Positions 17,041 through 24,387 of a DNA stretch of 64,000 nt are shown in pieces. Below the pieces are notes generated by a model, which was given only the letters and a program-made list of their open reading frames with translations, was not told where the DNA came from and did no database searches. Source of the DNA: Tamlana carrageenivorans (GTDB taxonomy: Bacteria; Bacteroidota; Bacteroidia; Flavobacteriales; Flavobacteriaceae); NCBI RefSeq assembly GCF_002893765.1, contig NZ_CP025938.1, positions 744,001 to 808,000 of the forward strand, written 5' to 3'. Made by a program: the position numbers and the translations under genes. The first letter of the stretch is position 1. Every line of letters starts with the position of its first letter.

Positions 17041-17967
17041 CTAAACATATGCTTCATACCAATTAAAGTGTGTGCGTCTAATTTCATCTTTATTATCGTG
17101 AATATGCGAAATAAAGCTTTTTGCTATAGTGGATATGTTTTTCGATTTCAACCAAATTAAATTCCATTCGGTTGTCATTGGTAATTTTTTAACGGGAATG
17201 ATTTGCAAATCGTTATTTTTCAGCTCATTTTTAATACCGATTAAAGGCATAATGGAATAGCCTAACCCCGCTATAATAGCCTGTTTTAAGGCTTCGTTCG
17301 ACTTTAACTCCATTTTTTTATAAGTCGAAATTTTATTAGAAGCTAAAAAATATTCCATTTGTTTTCGTGTTGCAGAGCCTTGTTCTCTAAAAATAAGAGG
17401 CAATTGTTCAATTTCTTTATTAGAAATATATGTTCCTTTAGACTTGTATGGTTTACCTCCAACCAAGTACAGTTTATTATCCATAAGTTGAATACGGTTT
17501 ATTTTTAAGTGTTTAGGGATGGTTGAAACCAAGGCAAAATCAACTTCATTATTCTCTAATGACCGTACAACTTCGGCCTTATTAGTAACATCTATAGAAA
17601 GATCTACGCCTTTATGCGTATTAATAAAGTCTGCTAAAAAGTAGGGCATCACATATTTGGCTGTAGAAACAATCGCTATTTTAAGTTTTCCTGCCAATTC
17701 CCCTTGAAATGATAAAGCCTTATAGTTAATGGCATGAACTTCATTCAATATTTTTTCGGCTGCTAATTTAATTTCTTCCCCAAATTCGGTGATATAAATT
17801 TTCCTTCCTACCACTTCAAATAATGGTATTTGAAATTGATCTTGAAAATTTTTTAACTGAATAGAAACGGCAGGTTGCGTTAAAAACAATTCTTCTGAAG
17901 CTTTTGTAACACTTTGAAGCTCACATATCTTATAAAAAACCTCTAGTTGATGCAATGTATATTTCAT
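17041..17967 (-). CDS. LysR-type regulator, CbbR-like
   Basis: A 308-residue LysR-family transcription factor. The winged helix-turn-helix occupies residues 1-62 (TLHQLEVFYKICELQSVTKA, then ELFLTQPAVSIQLKNFQ and LFEVVGRKIYITEFGEE), and this pattern is closest to CbbR/CmpR regulators of carbon fixation and bicarbonate uptake. The effector domain follows from about residue 90 (KLKIAIVSTAKYVMPYFLA). It is transcribed away from the putative bicarbonate permease operon across 91 nt, the classic layout for LysR control of a neighbour, and an AT-rich inverted repeat lies in that gap. The inducer is unknown. Confidence 0.88.
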   Translation of the reverse strand: MKYTLHQLEVFYKICELQSVTKASEELFLTQPAVSIQLKNFQDQFQIPLFEVVGRKIYITEFGEEIKLAAEKILNEVHAINYKALSFQGELAGKLKIAIVSTAKYVMPYFLADFINTHKGVDLSIDVTNKAEVVRSLENNEVDFALVSTIPKHLKINRIQLMDNKLYLVGGKPYKSKGTYISNKEIEQLPLIFREQGSATRKQMEYFLASNKISTYKKMELKSNEALKQAIIAGLGYSIMPLIGIKNELKNNDLQIIPVKKLPMTTEWNLIWLKSKNISTIAKSFISHIHDNKDEIRRTHFNWYEAYV

Positions 17968-17974
17968 AAATAAA

Positions 17975-18006
17975 TTTTATATATATGATAATAAATATAT
18001 ATAAAA
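17975..18006. promoter_or_regulatory. AT-rich inverted repeat, possible LysR operator
   Basis: Two perfect 12-bp arms (17975-17986 and 17995-18006) flank an 8-nt spacer between the LysR gene and the permease operon. Size, symmetry and position suit a LysR recall or activation site. The arms are entirely A/T, so chance or promoter composition is a real alternative. Confidence 0.4.
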
Positions 18007-18058
18007 ATATATAAATAATTCATCTAATATTTGCACAAATAATTTAAACAATTAAATA

Positions 18059-18295
18059 ATGAGCGATTTTATAATGAGAAAAAAAAGCAAAACAATCTCT
18101 AATTCCAAGTGGATTTCTTTAGGACGGCATGCTAAAAAAATACCAAATACTGCACTTAAACTTTTGGGATTTTTCATTTCGTTTTTAGGGCTAATATATT
18201 TATCGCTAAGCCACAACAACCTATTAATTTTTGAAATATTAACCATGGGGATCATTTTAACATTCATATTCAGTATTCACATAAAATCAATCTAA
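18059..18295 (+). CDS. Small two-helix membrane protein
   Basis: A 78-residue protein of unknown family. A basic N-terminus (MRKKSKTISNSKW, about residues 6-18) precedes two hydrophobic segments at about residues 33-51 and 55-73, suggesting a hairpin in the inner membrane with the Lys-rich end inside. It is the first gene of the plus-strand unit divergent from the LysR gene, and ends 23 nt before the SbtA-type permease. A start at the internal ATG four codons in (18074) is also possible. It could be an accessory subunit of the permease, but that is inference from position only. Confidence 0.6.
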   Translation: MSDFIMRKKSKTISNSKWISLGRHAKKIPNTALKLLGFFISFLGLIYLSLSHNNLLIFEILTMGIILTFIFSIHIKSI

Positions 18296-18318
18296 AACCT
18301 AAATACACATTACAATAA

Positions 18319-19287
18319 ATGGATTTACATTTACTATTCGACAATTTAACCAACCCCGCTTTACTCTTTTTCTTTTTAGGCATTATCGCTGTTCAATTAA
18401 AAAGCGATTTGAGTATTCCAGAAAATTCATCAAAATTCATTTCTCTATATTTACTTCTTGCCATTGGTTTTAAGGGCGGACAAGAACTGGCACATAGCGA
18501 TTTTTCCATGGAAATATTATGGTCGTTACTTTTTGGGATCTCCCTAGCGATTATTGTTCCTTTTTACACTTATTTTATTCTAAGAAGAAAATTTAGCACA
18601 CAAAATTCGGGTGCTATTGCAGCCGCTTACGGATCGGTAAGCGCGGTAACATTTGTAACCACCATCTCCTTTCTTGAGCTTGAACAATTAAGTTTTAGCG
18701 GACATATGGTTGCCGTTATGGCCCTTATGGAAGCACCCTCTATCATGATAGGATTATTTCTTATGACCATTTTTAAAAAACAAAAACAAAACGAAGACAC
18801 CATACCCATGAAAAAAGTAATCCATCACGCTCTTACAAATGGCAGTGTCCTTATTATTATAGGTAGTCTCGTAATTGGCTTTATGGCGAGCGAAGAACAA
18901 GCGCAAGGCATTAAGCCATTTACCACAGATATTTTCGAGGGGTTTCTAGCCGTGTTTTTACTAGATATGGGAATTACCAGCGGAAAAAAATTATCCGATT
19001 TCATTAAAAAAGGATGGTTCGCATTAAATTTTGCAATTGTCATACCTGTTATTAATGGCTGCTTGGTTGCACTTATAAGCAGTGCCATTACAGAAAATAT
19101 TGGCAACCGATTACTCTTTGCTATTCTTGCAGCAAGTGCATCATACATTGCTGTTCCTGCTGCTATGAAAATTGCAGCTCCAAAGGCTAACCCTAGTTTA
19201 TATATCCCAATGGCATTAGCTATTACATTTCCATTTAATATCACACTAGGCATGCCTCTATATTTATATATCATAAATATAACTTAA
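18319..19287 (+). CDS. sbtA: SbtA-type sodium-dependent bicarbonate permease
   Basis: A 322-residue inner-membrane protein with about ten hydrophobic segments in two inverted halves. The first half has the SbtA-like stretch SGAIAAAYGSVSAVTFVTTI near residue 98, then HMVAVMALMEAPSIMIGLFL near residue 133. The second half has FLLDMGITSGKKL and LFAILAASASYIAVPAAMKI near residue 268. These repeats correspond to the substrate-site halves of the SbtA/DUF897 family, which imports bicarbonate with sodium. The length is near that of other bacterial members. No SbtB (PII-like) partner follows; a 99-residue acidic protein occupies that position. The CbbR-like regulator upstream supports an inorganic-carbon role. 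Confidence 0.85.
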   Translation: MDLHLLFDNLTNPALLFFFLGIIAVQLKSDLSIPENSSKFISLYLLLAIGFKGGQELAHSDFSMEILWSLLFGISLAIIVPFYTYFILRRKFSTQNSGAIAAAYGSVSAVTFVTTISFLELEQLSFSGHMVAVMALMEAPSIMIGLFLMTIFKKQKQNEDTIPMKKVIHHALTNGSVLIIIGSLVIGFMASEEQAQGIKPFTTDIFEGFLAVFLLDMGITSGKKLSDFIKKGWFALNFAIVIPVINGCLVALISSAITENIGNRLLFAILAASASYIAVPAAMKIAAPKANPSLYIPMALAITFPFNITLGMPLYLYIINIT

Positions 19288-19361
19288 CAATACTCGAAAA
19301 AACATAAGCAAAATATTATAATTATTTTTTCAATTATCACAACATAAAATTATTTTAGATC

Positions 19362-19661
19362 ATGAATACAACAGCAGAACAAAAAACAACCCAAAAAATT
19401 AATTTAATTAATGGTGAATACACGGCATCTGAAGCTTTGGATATCGTTAATTCGGTTTTAAAAGTTAAAATTAATTTTCATAAACTAAACCGTTTATCAA
19501 TTACCGAAGGGAATAATAAAGACGAATGTGTTTATGATAACGGAAGAATTAATGAGCTTATGGATGCACAAAAAACAACCAAAGAATTTTTATCTCAAGC
19601 CCAATCAAGCGGTAAAAAAATAAAAATGCATGGCGTTATACATATTGAAATAGAAGAGTAA
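19362..19661 (+). CDS. Conserved-looking small cytoplasmic protein
   Basis: A 99-residue soluble acidic protein with no signal or membrane segment. It is compact: an N-terminal strand-like INLINGEYTASEALDIVNSV, a VKINFHKLNRLSITEG stretch, a charged helix (RINELMDAQKTTKEFLSQA), and a C-terminal strand KIKMHGVIHIEIEE. I do not recognise a named family and see no PII T-loop signature. It lies 74 nt after the SbtA-type gene and before the hairpin at 19677, so it is probably in the same transcript. Inference from position only: it might regulate or partner the permease. Confidence 0.6.
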   Translation: MNTTAEQKTTQKINLINGEYTASEALDIVNSVLKVKINFHKLNRLSITEGNNKDECVYDNGRINELMDAQKTTKEFLSQAQSSGKKIKMHGVIHIEIEE

Positions 19662-19676
19662 ACCTGATTTATAAAA

Positions 19677-19729
19677 AAAGAGGCTGTCCACTACATTTGC
19701 TAACAGCAAACATAAGAGACAGCCTCTTT
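19677..19729. terminator. Bidirectional terminator with an inner hairpin
   Basis: A perfect 12-bp stem (19677-19688 with 19718-19729) has A-rich and T-rich flanks on either side, so it can serve both the permease unit and folD. The 29-nt loop holds a second hairpin (19696-19701 with 19705-19710). Confidence 0.85.
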
Positions 19730-19748
19730 AAATATCTTATCATGTACA

Positions 19749-20624
19749 CTAACTGCGTATATCGCGGGCTAGTAAAGTATTTTTAAGCAACATAGCAATA
19801 GTCATTGGACCAACACCACCAGGCACAGGCGTGATATAACTTGCTTTCGGGCTCACACTTTCAAAATCAACATCACCAGCCAATCTATACCCTCTTTCTT
19901 TAGTTTCATCCGGGACACGCGTGATTCCCACATCAATAATTACAACACCGTCTTTCACCATGTCTCCTTTTAAGAATTCTGAAATTCCAATAGCAGCAAT
20001 AATAATATCGGCTTGTTTCGTAATTTCGGCAAGATCTTTCGTACGACTATGAACCACAGTTACCGTAGCATCACCGGCCTTACGTTTCTGACTCATTAAA
20101 ATACTCATCGGGCGACCAACAATATGGCTACGTCCCATTACCACCACGTTTTTTCCTGAAGTTTCAACCTCATAACGTTCTAGAAGTTCTAAAATCCCGT
20201 AAGGTGTTGCAGGCAAAAAACTTGGTAAATCTAAAGCCATTTTCCCAACGTTTGTAGGATGGAATCCATCTACATCTTTATCAGCATCAACGGCCATTAA
20301 AACTTTCTGCTCATCGATGTGTTTTGGCAAAGGCAACTGCACAATAAAACCATCGATATCTGGATTCGTATTTAACTCCTGAATTTTCTCTAATAAAACA
20401 GCTTCAGTTGTTTCCTCTGGCAAATCAATTAATGTCGAGTTAAAACCAATTTTCTCACAAGCTTTAACCTTAGCATTAACATAGGTCATACTTGCGCCGT
20501 CGGTTCCTACCAATATCGCTGCTAAATGTGGCACTTTTTCACCCTTAGCTTTAATTTGTTTAACCTCAGCGGCGATTTCTTCCTTAATATCGTTACTAAC
20601 TTTTTTTCCGTCTAAAATGATCAT
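19749..20624 (-). CDS. folD: Methylenetetrahydrofolate dehydrogenase/cyclohydrolase
   Basis: A 291-residue bifunctional cytoplasmic enzyme that oxidises 5,10-methylene-THF with NADP and hydrolyses the product to 10-formyl-THF. The active-site [14 protein letters not shown] (Tyr and Lys, about residues 49-62) and the second signature [13 protein letters not shown] (about residue 95) are both present. The Rossmann motif [14 protein letters not shown] lies near residue 161, and the C-terminus carries [13 protein letters not shown]. Length is typical (E. coli 288). It is downstream of a four-helix-bundle gene and ffh on the same strand, with 53 nt of repeat-bearing spacer upstream. Confidence 0.97.
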   Translation of the reverse strand: MIILDGKKVSNDIKEEIAAEVKQIKAKGEKVPHLAAILVGTDGASMTYVNAKVKACEKIGFNSTLIDLPEETTEAVLLEKIQELNTNPDIDGFIVQLPLPKHIDEQKVLMAVDADKDVDGFHPTNVGKMALDLPSFLPATPYGILELLERYEVETSGKNVVVMGRSHIVGRPMSILMSQKRKAGDATVTVVHSRTKDLAEITKQADIIIAAIGISEFLKGDMVKDGVVIIDVGITRVPDETKERGYRLAGDVDFESVSPKASYITPVPGGVGPMTIAMLLKNTLLARDIRS

Positions 20625-20634
20625 CTTATATAAG

Positions 20635-20660
20635 TTTTCAGTCGCAGTTTTCAGTCGCAG
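20635..20660. repeat. Tandem 13-bp repeat flanking the four-helix-bundle gene
   Basis: Two perfect tandem copies of ttttcagtcgcag (20635-20647 and 20648-20660) sit between folD and the four-helix-bundle gene. A degenerate relative in the opposite reading lies on the other side of that gene at 21070-21098. Confidence 0.75.
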
Positions 20661-20677
20661 GGCTTACTCTTGCTTTT

Positions 20678-21052
20678 TTATTGTTCTACTTTTACTCCGA
20701 ATTTTTCTGGATTATTAATCATATAATTGATCAATTTTCCTATTTCTTTTCCTTGTTCCGAAAATTTAGAATAATTTTCAGATGATATATATTGACAGGC
20801 TAATGCGAATTCTAGCCATGTATTAGTTTCAGAGTTTTCAGCATCAGCATCTGTTAACTTGCTTATAAAATGCTTTGGATACACTCTTTTCCTATAAGCT
20901 TCAGAAATATTAGCAGATACAGAACGTGAACTTCTCCTTATTTGATCTGTTAACGAATATGTTTCTTCTTTAGGAAACGATTTTGATATTTCAAAAATAG
21001 ACATTGCTAGCTCAAATGATTTTTGATAAGCTAATAGTTTTTTGAAATCCAT
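20678..21052 (-). CDS. Four-helix-bundle protein (23S IVS-encoded type)
   Basis: A 124-residue all-helical protein of the family first found in 23S rRNA intervening sequences; its function is unknown. Family marks are the opening FKKLLAYQKSFELAMSIFEI, FPKEETYSLTDQIRRSSRSV with SANISEAYRK (about residues 30-55), and the helix ENSETNTWLEFALACQYI. It is wedged between ffh and folD, which are otherwise co-directional housekeeping genes, with short repeats on both sides (20635-20660 and 21070-21098). That layout suggests that gene and repeats arrived together. It is possibly co-transcribed with ffh. Confidence 0.9.
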   Translation of the reverse strand: MDFKKLLAYQKSFELAMSIFEISKSFPKEETYSLTDQIRRSSRSVSANISEAYRKRVYPKHFISKLTDADAENSETNTWLEFALACQYISSENYSKFSEQGKEIGKLINYMINNPEKFGVKVEQ

Positions 21053-21069
21053 TAAAGTCTAATTTTTGG

Positions 21070-21098
21070 AACTGATAACTGAAACTGTTAACTGAGAC
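21070..21098. repeat. Degenerate cagtt-type repeat upstream of the four-helix-bundle gene
   Basis: Read on the minus strand, this stretch is a run of four cagtt- or cagt-like units (cagttaacagtttcagtta). It resembles the tandem copies at 20635-20660 on the other side of the same gene, but is not identical to them. Confidence 0.5.
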
Positions 21099-21102
21099 TC
21101 AC

Positions 21103-22431
21103 TTATCTCATATTCTTCATCATCTGCATCATCTTTTTGCCGCCACCACCTTGCATCATCTTCATCATTTTGCTCATTTGGTTGAATTGCTTTAAAAGTT
21201 GATTCACTTCTTGAACCGAAGTTCCAGACCCTTTACCAATACGCTTCTTTCTACTGGCATTGATAATACTTGGGTTGGTACGTTCCTTCGGAGTCATGGA
21301 ATGGATAATGGCTTCAATACCTTTAAAGGCATCGTCATCAATATCAATATCTTTCATCATTTTACCAGCACCAGGAATCATACCCATAAGGTCCTTCATG
21401 TTCCCCATTTTCTTAATCTGCTGAATCTGACTTAAGAAATCATCAAAACCGAATTGATTTTTAGCAATTTTCTTTTGAAGTTTTCTTGCTTCTACTTCAT
21501 CAAACTGTTCTTGAGCACGTTCTACTAAGGATACCACATCCCCCATACCAAGAATACGATCGGCCATACGTGATGGATAAAACACATCGATAGCTTCCAT
21601 TTTTTCACCAGTACCAATAAACTTAATAGGTTTATTAACTACAGATTTAATAGAAATTGCGGCACCACCACGAGTATCACCATCTAATTTAGTAAGGATA
21701 ACCCCATCAAAATTCAAGACATCGTTAAAGGCTTTCGCGGTATTAACGGCATCTTGCCCTGTCATAGAATCCACTACAAACAAAGTTTCTTGTGGTTGAA
21801 TGGCTTTATGAATGTTCGATATTTCGGTCATCATCGCTTCATCAACAGCTAAACGACCGGCGGTATCTATAATAACAACATTATGTCCGTTGGCCTTAGC
21901 ATGCGCGATCGCAGCTTGTGAAATCGCAACAGGATCGTTATTGCCTTTATCACTAAAAACCTCAACACCAATTTGCTCACCTACAACATGCAATTGGTCG
22001 ATCGCAGCTGGACGATACACATCACAAGCTACTAATAATGGCTTTTTAGTCTTTTTATTTTTAAGATAATTAGCAAGCTTTCCAGAGAAGGTTGTTTTAC
22101 CAGACCCCTGTAAACCAGACATTAAAATCACACTTGGTGTTCCAGAAAGGTTAATCCCTGCAGCATCTCCACCCATAAGTTGGGTAAGCTCATCTTTTAC
22201 AATTTTAACCATTAACTGCCCTGGTTGTAGGGTTGTTAATACGTCTTGCCCAAGCGCTTTCTCTTTAACCGTATTTGTAAATTGCTTGGCAATTTTAAAA
22301 TTAACATCGGCATCTAATAAGGCGCGTCTAACTTCTTTTAAAGTTTCGGCTACGTTAACTTCGGTTATACTACCATGTCCTTTAAGAACGTGTAAGGCTT
22401 TATCTAATTTATCACTTAAATTATTAAACAT
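21103..22431 (-). CDS. ffh: Signal recognition particle protein
   Basis: A 442-residue SRP GTPase that binds 4.5S RNA and signal sequences and delivers ribosomes to FtsY at the membrane. The N domain covers residues 1-85. The G domain has the P-loop GLQGSGKTTFSGKLA near residue 107, DTAGRLAVDEA near 189 and TKLDGDTRGGAA near 246. The Met-rich M domain runs from about residue 325 and ends in a Met/Gly/Lys tail (MMKMMQGGGGKKMMQMM). Length is normal. A TAnnTTTG element lies 26 nt upstream of the start. The downstream four-helix-bundle gene follows after 50 nt. Confidence 0.97.
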   Translation of the reverse strand: MFNNLSDKLDKALHVLKGHGSITEVNVAETLKEVRRALLDADVNFKIAKQFTNTVKEKALGQDVLTTLQPGQLMVKIVKDELTQLMGGDAAGINLSGTPSVILMSGLQGSGKTTFSGKLANYLKNKKTKKPLLVACDVYRPAAIDQLHVVGEQIGVEVFSDKGNNDPVAISQAAIAHAKANGHNVVIIDTAGRLAVDEAMMTEISNIHKAIQPQETLFVVDSMTGQDAVNTAKAFNDVLNFDGVILTKLDGDTRGGAAISIKSVVNKPIKFIGTGEKMEAIDVFYPSRMADRILGMGDVVSLVERAQEQFDEVEARKLQKKIAKNQFGFDDFLSQIQQIKKMGNMKDLMGMIPGAGKMMKDIDIDDDAFKGIEAIIHSMTPKERTNPSIINASRKKRIGKGSGTSVQEVNQLLKQFNQMSKMMKMMQGGGGKKMMQMMKNMR

Positions 22432-22743
22432 ATGACTCTCGAAATTTTAAGAACTGCAAATTTAGTAATTTGATGTGTAATTATGGAAGCTTGAAGTCCT
22501 AAAGTGTATAAAAAGACGTATTTAGAAAAACCAAGGTGCTTTTGATTTATTTTAAAAGAAAAATCCTACTTATTTAGTACTAGAACATATCATTAACCAA
22601 TCGAACCACTTCAATAACCTATGAAAAAACACGTTTACATAGACAACACGCCAAAAAATCAGTTTATCGACATTAATTTGTAAATAAAAAACTACTTTAG
22701 ATGATTCAACCTAATACTTACATTTTATAAAAGAGGAAAACTT
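22432..22743. other. Divergent intergenic region between ffh and the DUF1800 gene
   Basis: This 312-nt gap holds the ffh -7 element at its left edge. Elsewhere it is AT-rich, with a possible 20-codon frame at 22621-22683 that I do not accept as a gene. I see no hairpin, repeat or clear plus-strand promoter in it. Confidence 0.5.
22457..22464 (-). promoter_or_regulatory. -7 promoter element of ffh
   Basis: TAAATTTG on the minus strand matches TAnnTTTG; its end is 26 nt from the ffh ATG. No TTTG is seen at the -33 position. Confidence 0.55.
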
Positions 22744-24384
22744 ATGGCGTCCCTAAATCCGCTAAACAGTAATCTAGACCAAAGAAAAGTGAAGCACCTA
22801 CTTAGGCGCGCTACTTTTAATTATACTAAAAATCAGATCGATGCATTTATTGGTATGACACCAGCTGATGTTATTGACAAACTTATAACACCCACAACCA
22901 ATGCCTTAGCCGAGCCTTATGACCCACTTCCTATGGACAACCCTGATGGATTTTGGACATCAGCTACAACGGCAACAGATGAATTTGAAAATGAAAGGCG
23001 AAAACGAGGTTTGGTCGCTGGTTGGTGGTGGTACAACGCCGTTAACGAAACGAGCTTAAAACATAAACTATCCTTCTTCCTGCACACCTGTTTTAATGTA
23101 GCCAAAGATGATGGTGCAGGCCCTTCATCTTTTTACTATGACTACCTCAGGTTACTGGACTTCTATGCTTATGGAAACCTTAAAACCTTAGCCAAAAAGA
23201 TAACCATGGATAATGCCATGTTAGTTTATCTGGATAATACGAGAAATAATAAAAATAACCCTAACGAGAATTATGCTCGGGAGTTTTTCGAATTGTTTAC
23301 GATTTTGGAAGGCGAACAAGTTGGTGAAGGTAATTACACGAATTACACCGAAGAAGACATTCAACAGGCCACCAGAGTATTTTCTGGTTATAAAGTTGAT
23401 AAAACCCGAAGTTTTATAGACCCAGACACTGGCATTCCGACGGGATACATTGATTTTGAATTACACGATCCCGACAATAAAACATTTAGTCCAGCATTTA
23501 ACAACACAACCATTACAGGGAAAGGCACGCCAACAGAAATCTTAACTGAATTAAGTGAATTTGTAGACATGGTGTTTGCCCAGCCAAAAACAGCAAAATC
23601 GTATTGCAGAAAACTGTATCGTTATTTTGTAAAAAGCACCTGGAACGAAGAGGTTGAAAACGACATTATTGCGCCATTAGCACTGCAATTAATCGCTAAT
23701 GATTACGATATCATTCCGGTGGTAAAAACATTACTATCGAGTGAACACTTTTTTGACTCGGACGATAGCAACAACCAGGATGAGATTATTGGAAGTATTA
23801 TTAAAAGTCCGCTGCAATTACTATCTGAAATATGCACCGTTTTTCAAGTCACATTTCCCGATCCTACAACAAATGCGTTAACCTACTACAACGAATTTTT
23901 CTACAAGTTTATTCATAATAATTATTTCGTTTTTTCGGGCACCAATTTATTTAGCCCTGAAGAAGTTGCAGGCTACCCTGCATATTACCAAGAGCCACAC
24001 TACGATCGTAACTGGTTTTCTTCAAATACCATAATTGGTCGCTACCGACTTATTGAAAGTCTTATTGCCGGAAAAAACACCATTGGTAACGGAGCCATAT
24101 ACGCGGCTTTGGATACGGTTTTATTTGTTAAAAACAACCTTCCAAACGCGAGTGACCCGAATCTTTTGATTACAGAAATGGCCGAACTCCTATACCCCGA
24201 ATCCATAGATAGTGATCGCACCAATTATTTTAAAAGCTTTTTGGTTGACGAAGGTTTTCCTGATTACTACTGGTCGGGTGCTTGGAATAAATATTTAAAC
24301 TCCAACAACGCAACAACCGTAAAAACCAGATTAGACGCCTTAGTTATCGCTATGGTAAATGCTGCCGAATTTCAATTAATGTAA
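22744..24384 (+). CDS. DUF1800 family protein
   Basis: A 546-residue protein of the DUF1800 family, unknown in function and usually encoded next to a DUF1501 gene, as here (3 nt apart, so translationally linked). Family features are the N-terminal VKHLLRRATFNYTKNQID (about residues 17-34), the central NENYAREFFELFTILEG near residue 178 and YTEEDIQQATRVFSGY near residue 201, and a C-terminal segment with WFSSNTIIGRYRLIESL. There is no evident signal peptide, although family members are thought to act in the envelope. The ATG at 22744 is preceded by an AG-rich stretch. Confidence 0.88.
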   Translation: MASLNPLNSNLDQRKVKHLLRRATFNYTKNQIDAFIGMTPADVIDKLITPTTNALAEPYDPLPMDNPDGFWTSATTATDEFENERRKRGLVAGWWWYNAVNETSLKHKLSFFLHTCFNVAKDDGAGPSSFYYDYLRLLDFYAYGNLKTLAKKITMDNAMLVYLDNTRNNKNNPNENYAREFFELFTILEGEQVGEGNYTNYTEEDIQQATRVFSGYKVDKTRSFIDPDTGIPTGYIDFELHDPDNKTFSPAFNNTTITGKGTPTEILTELSEFVDMVFAQPKTAKSYCRKLYRYFVKSTWNEEVENDIIAPLALQLIANDYDIIPVVKTLLSSEHFFDSDDSNNQDEIIGSIIKSPLQLLSEICTVFQVTFPDPTTNALTYYNEFFYKFIHNNYFVFSGTNLFSPEEVAGYPAYYQEPHYDRNWFSSNTIIGRYRLIESLIAGKNTIGNGAIYAALDTVLFVKNNLPNASDPNLLITEMAELLYPESIDSDRTNYFKSFLVDEGFPDYYWSGAWNKYLNSNNATTVKTRLDALVIAMVNAAEFQLM

Positions 24385-24387
24385 AGT

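Noticed and set aside
22621..22683. 20-codon frame upstream of the DUF1800 gene, as a small protein or leader peptide
   Set aside because: It has no hydrophobic or repeated-codon pattern, no attenuator hairpin follows, and a frame of this length is common by chance in AT-rich DNA.
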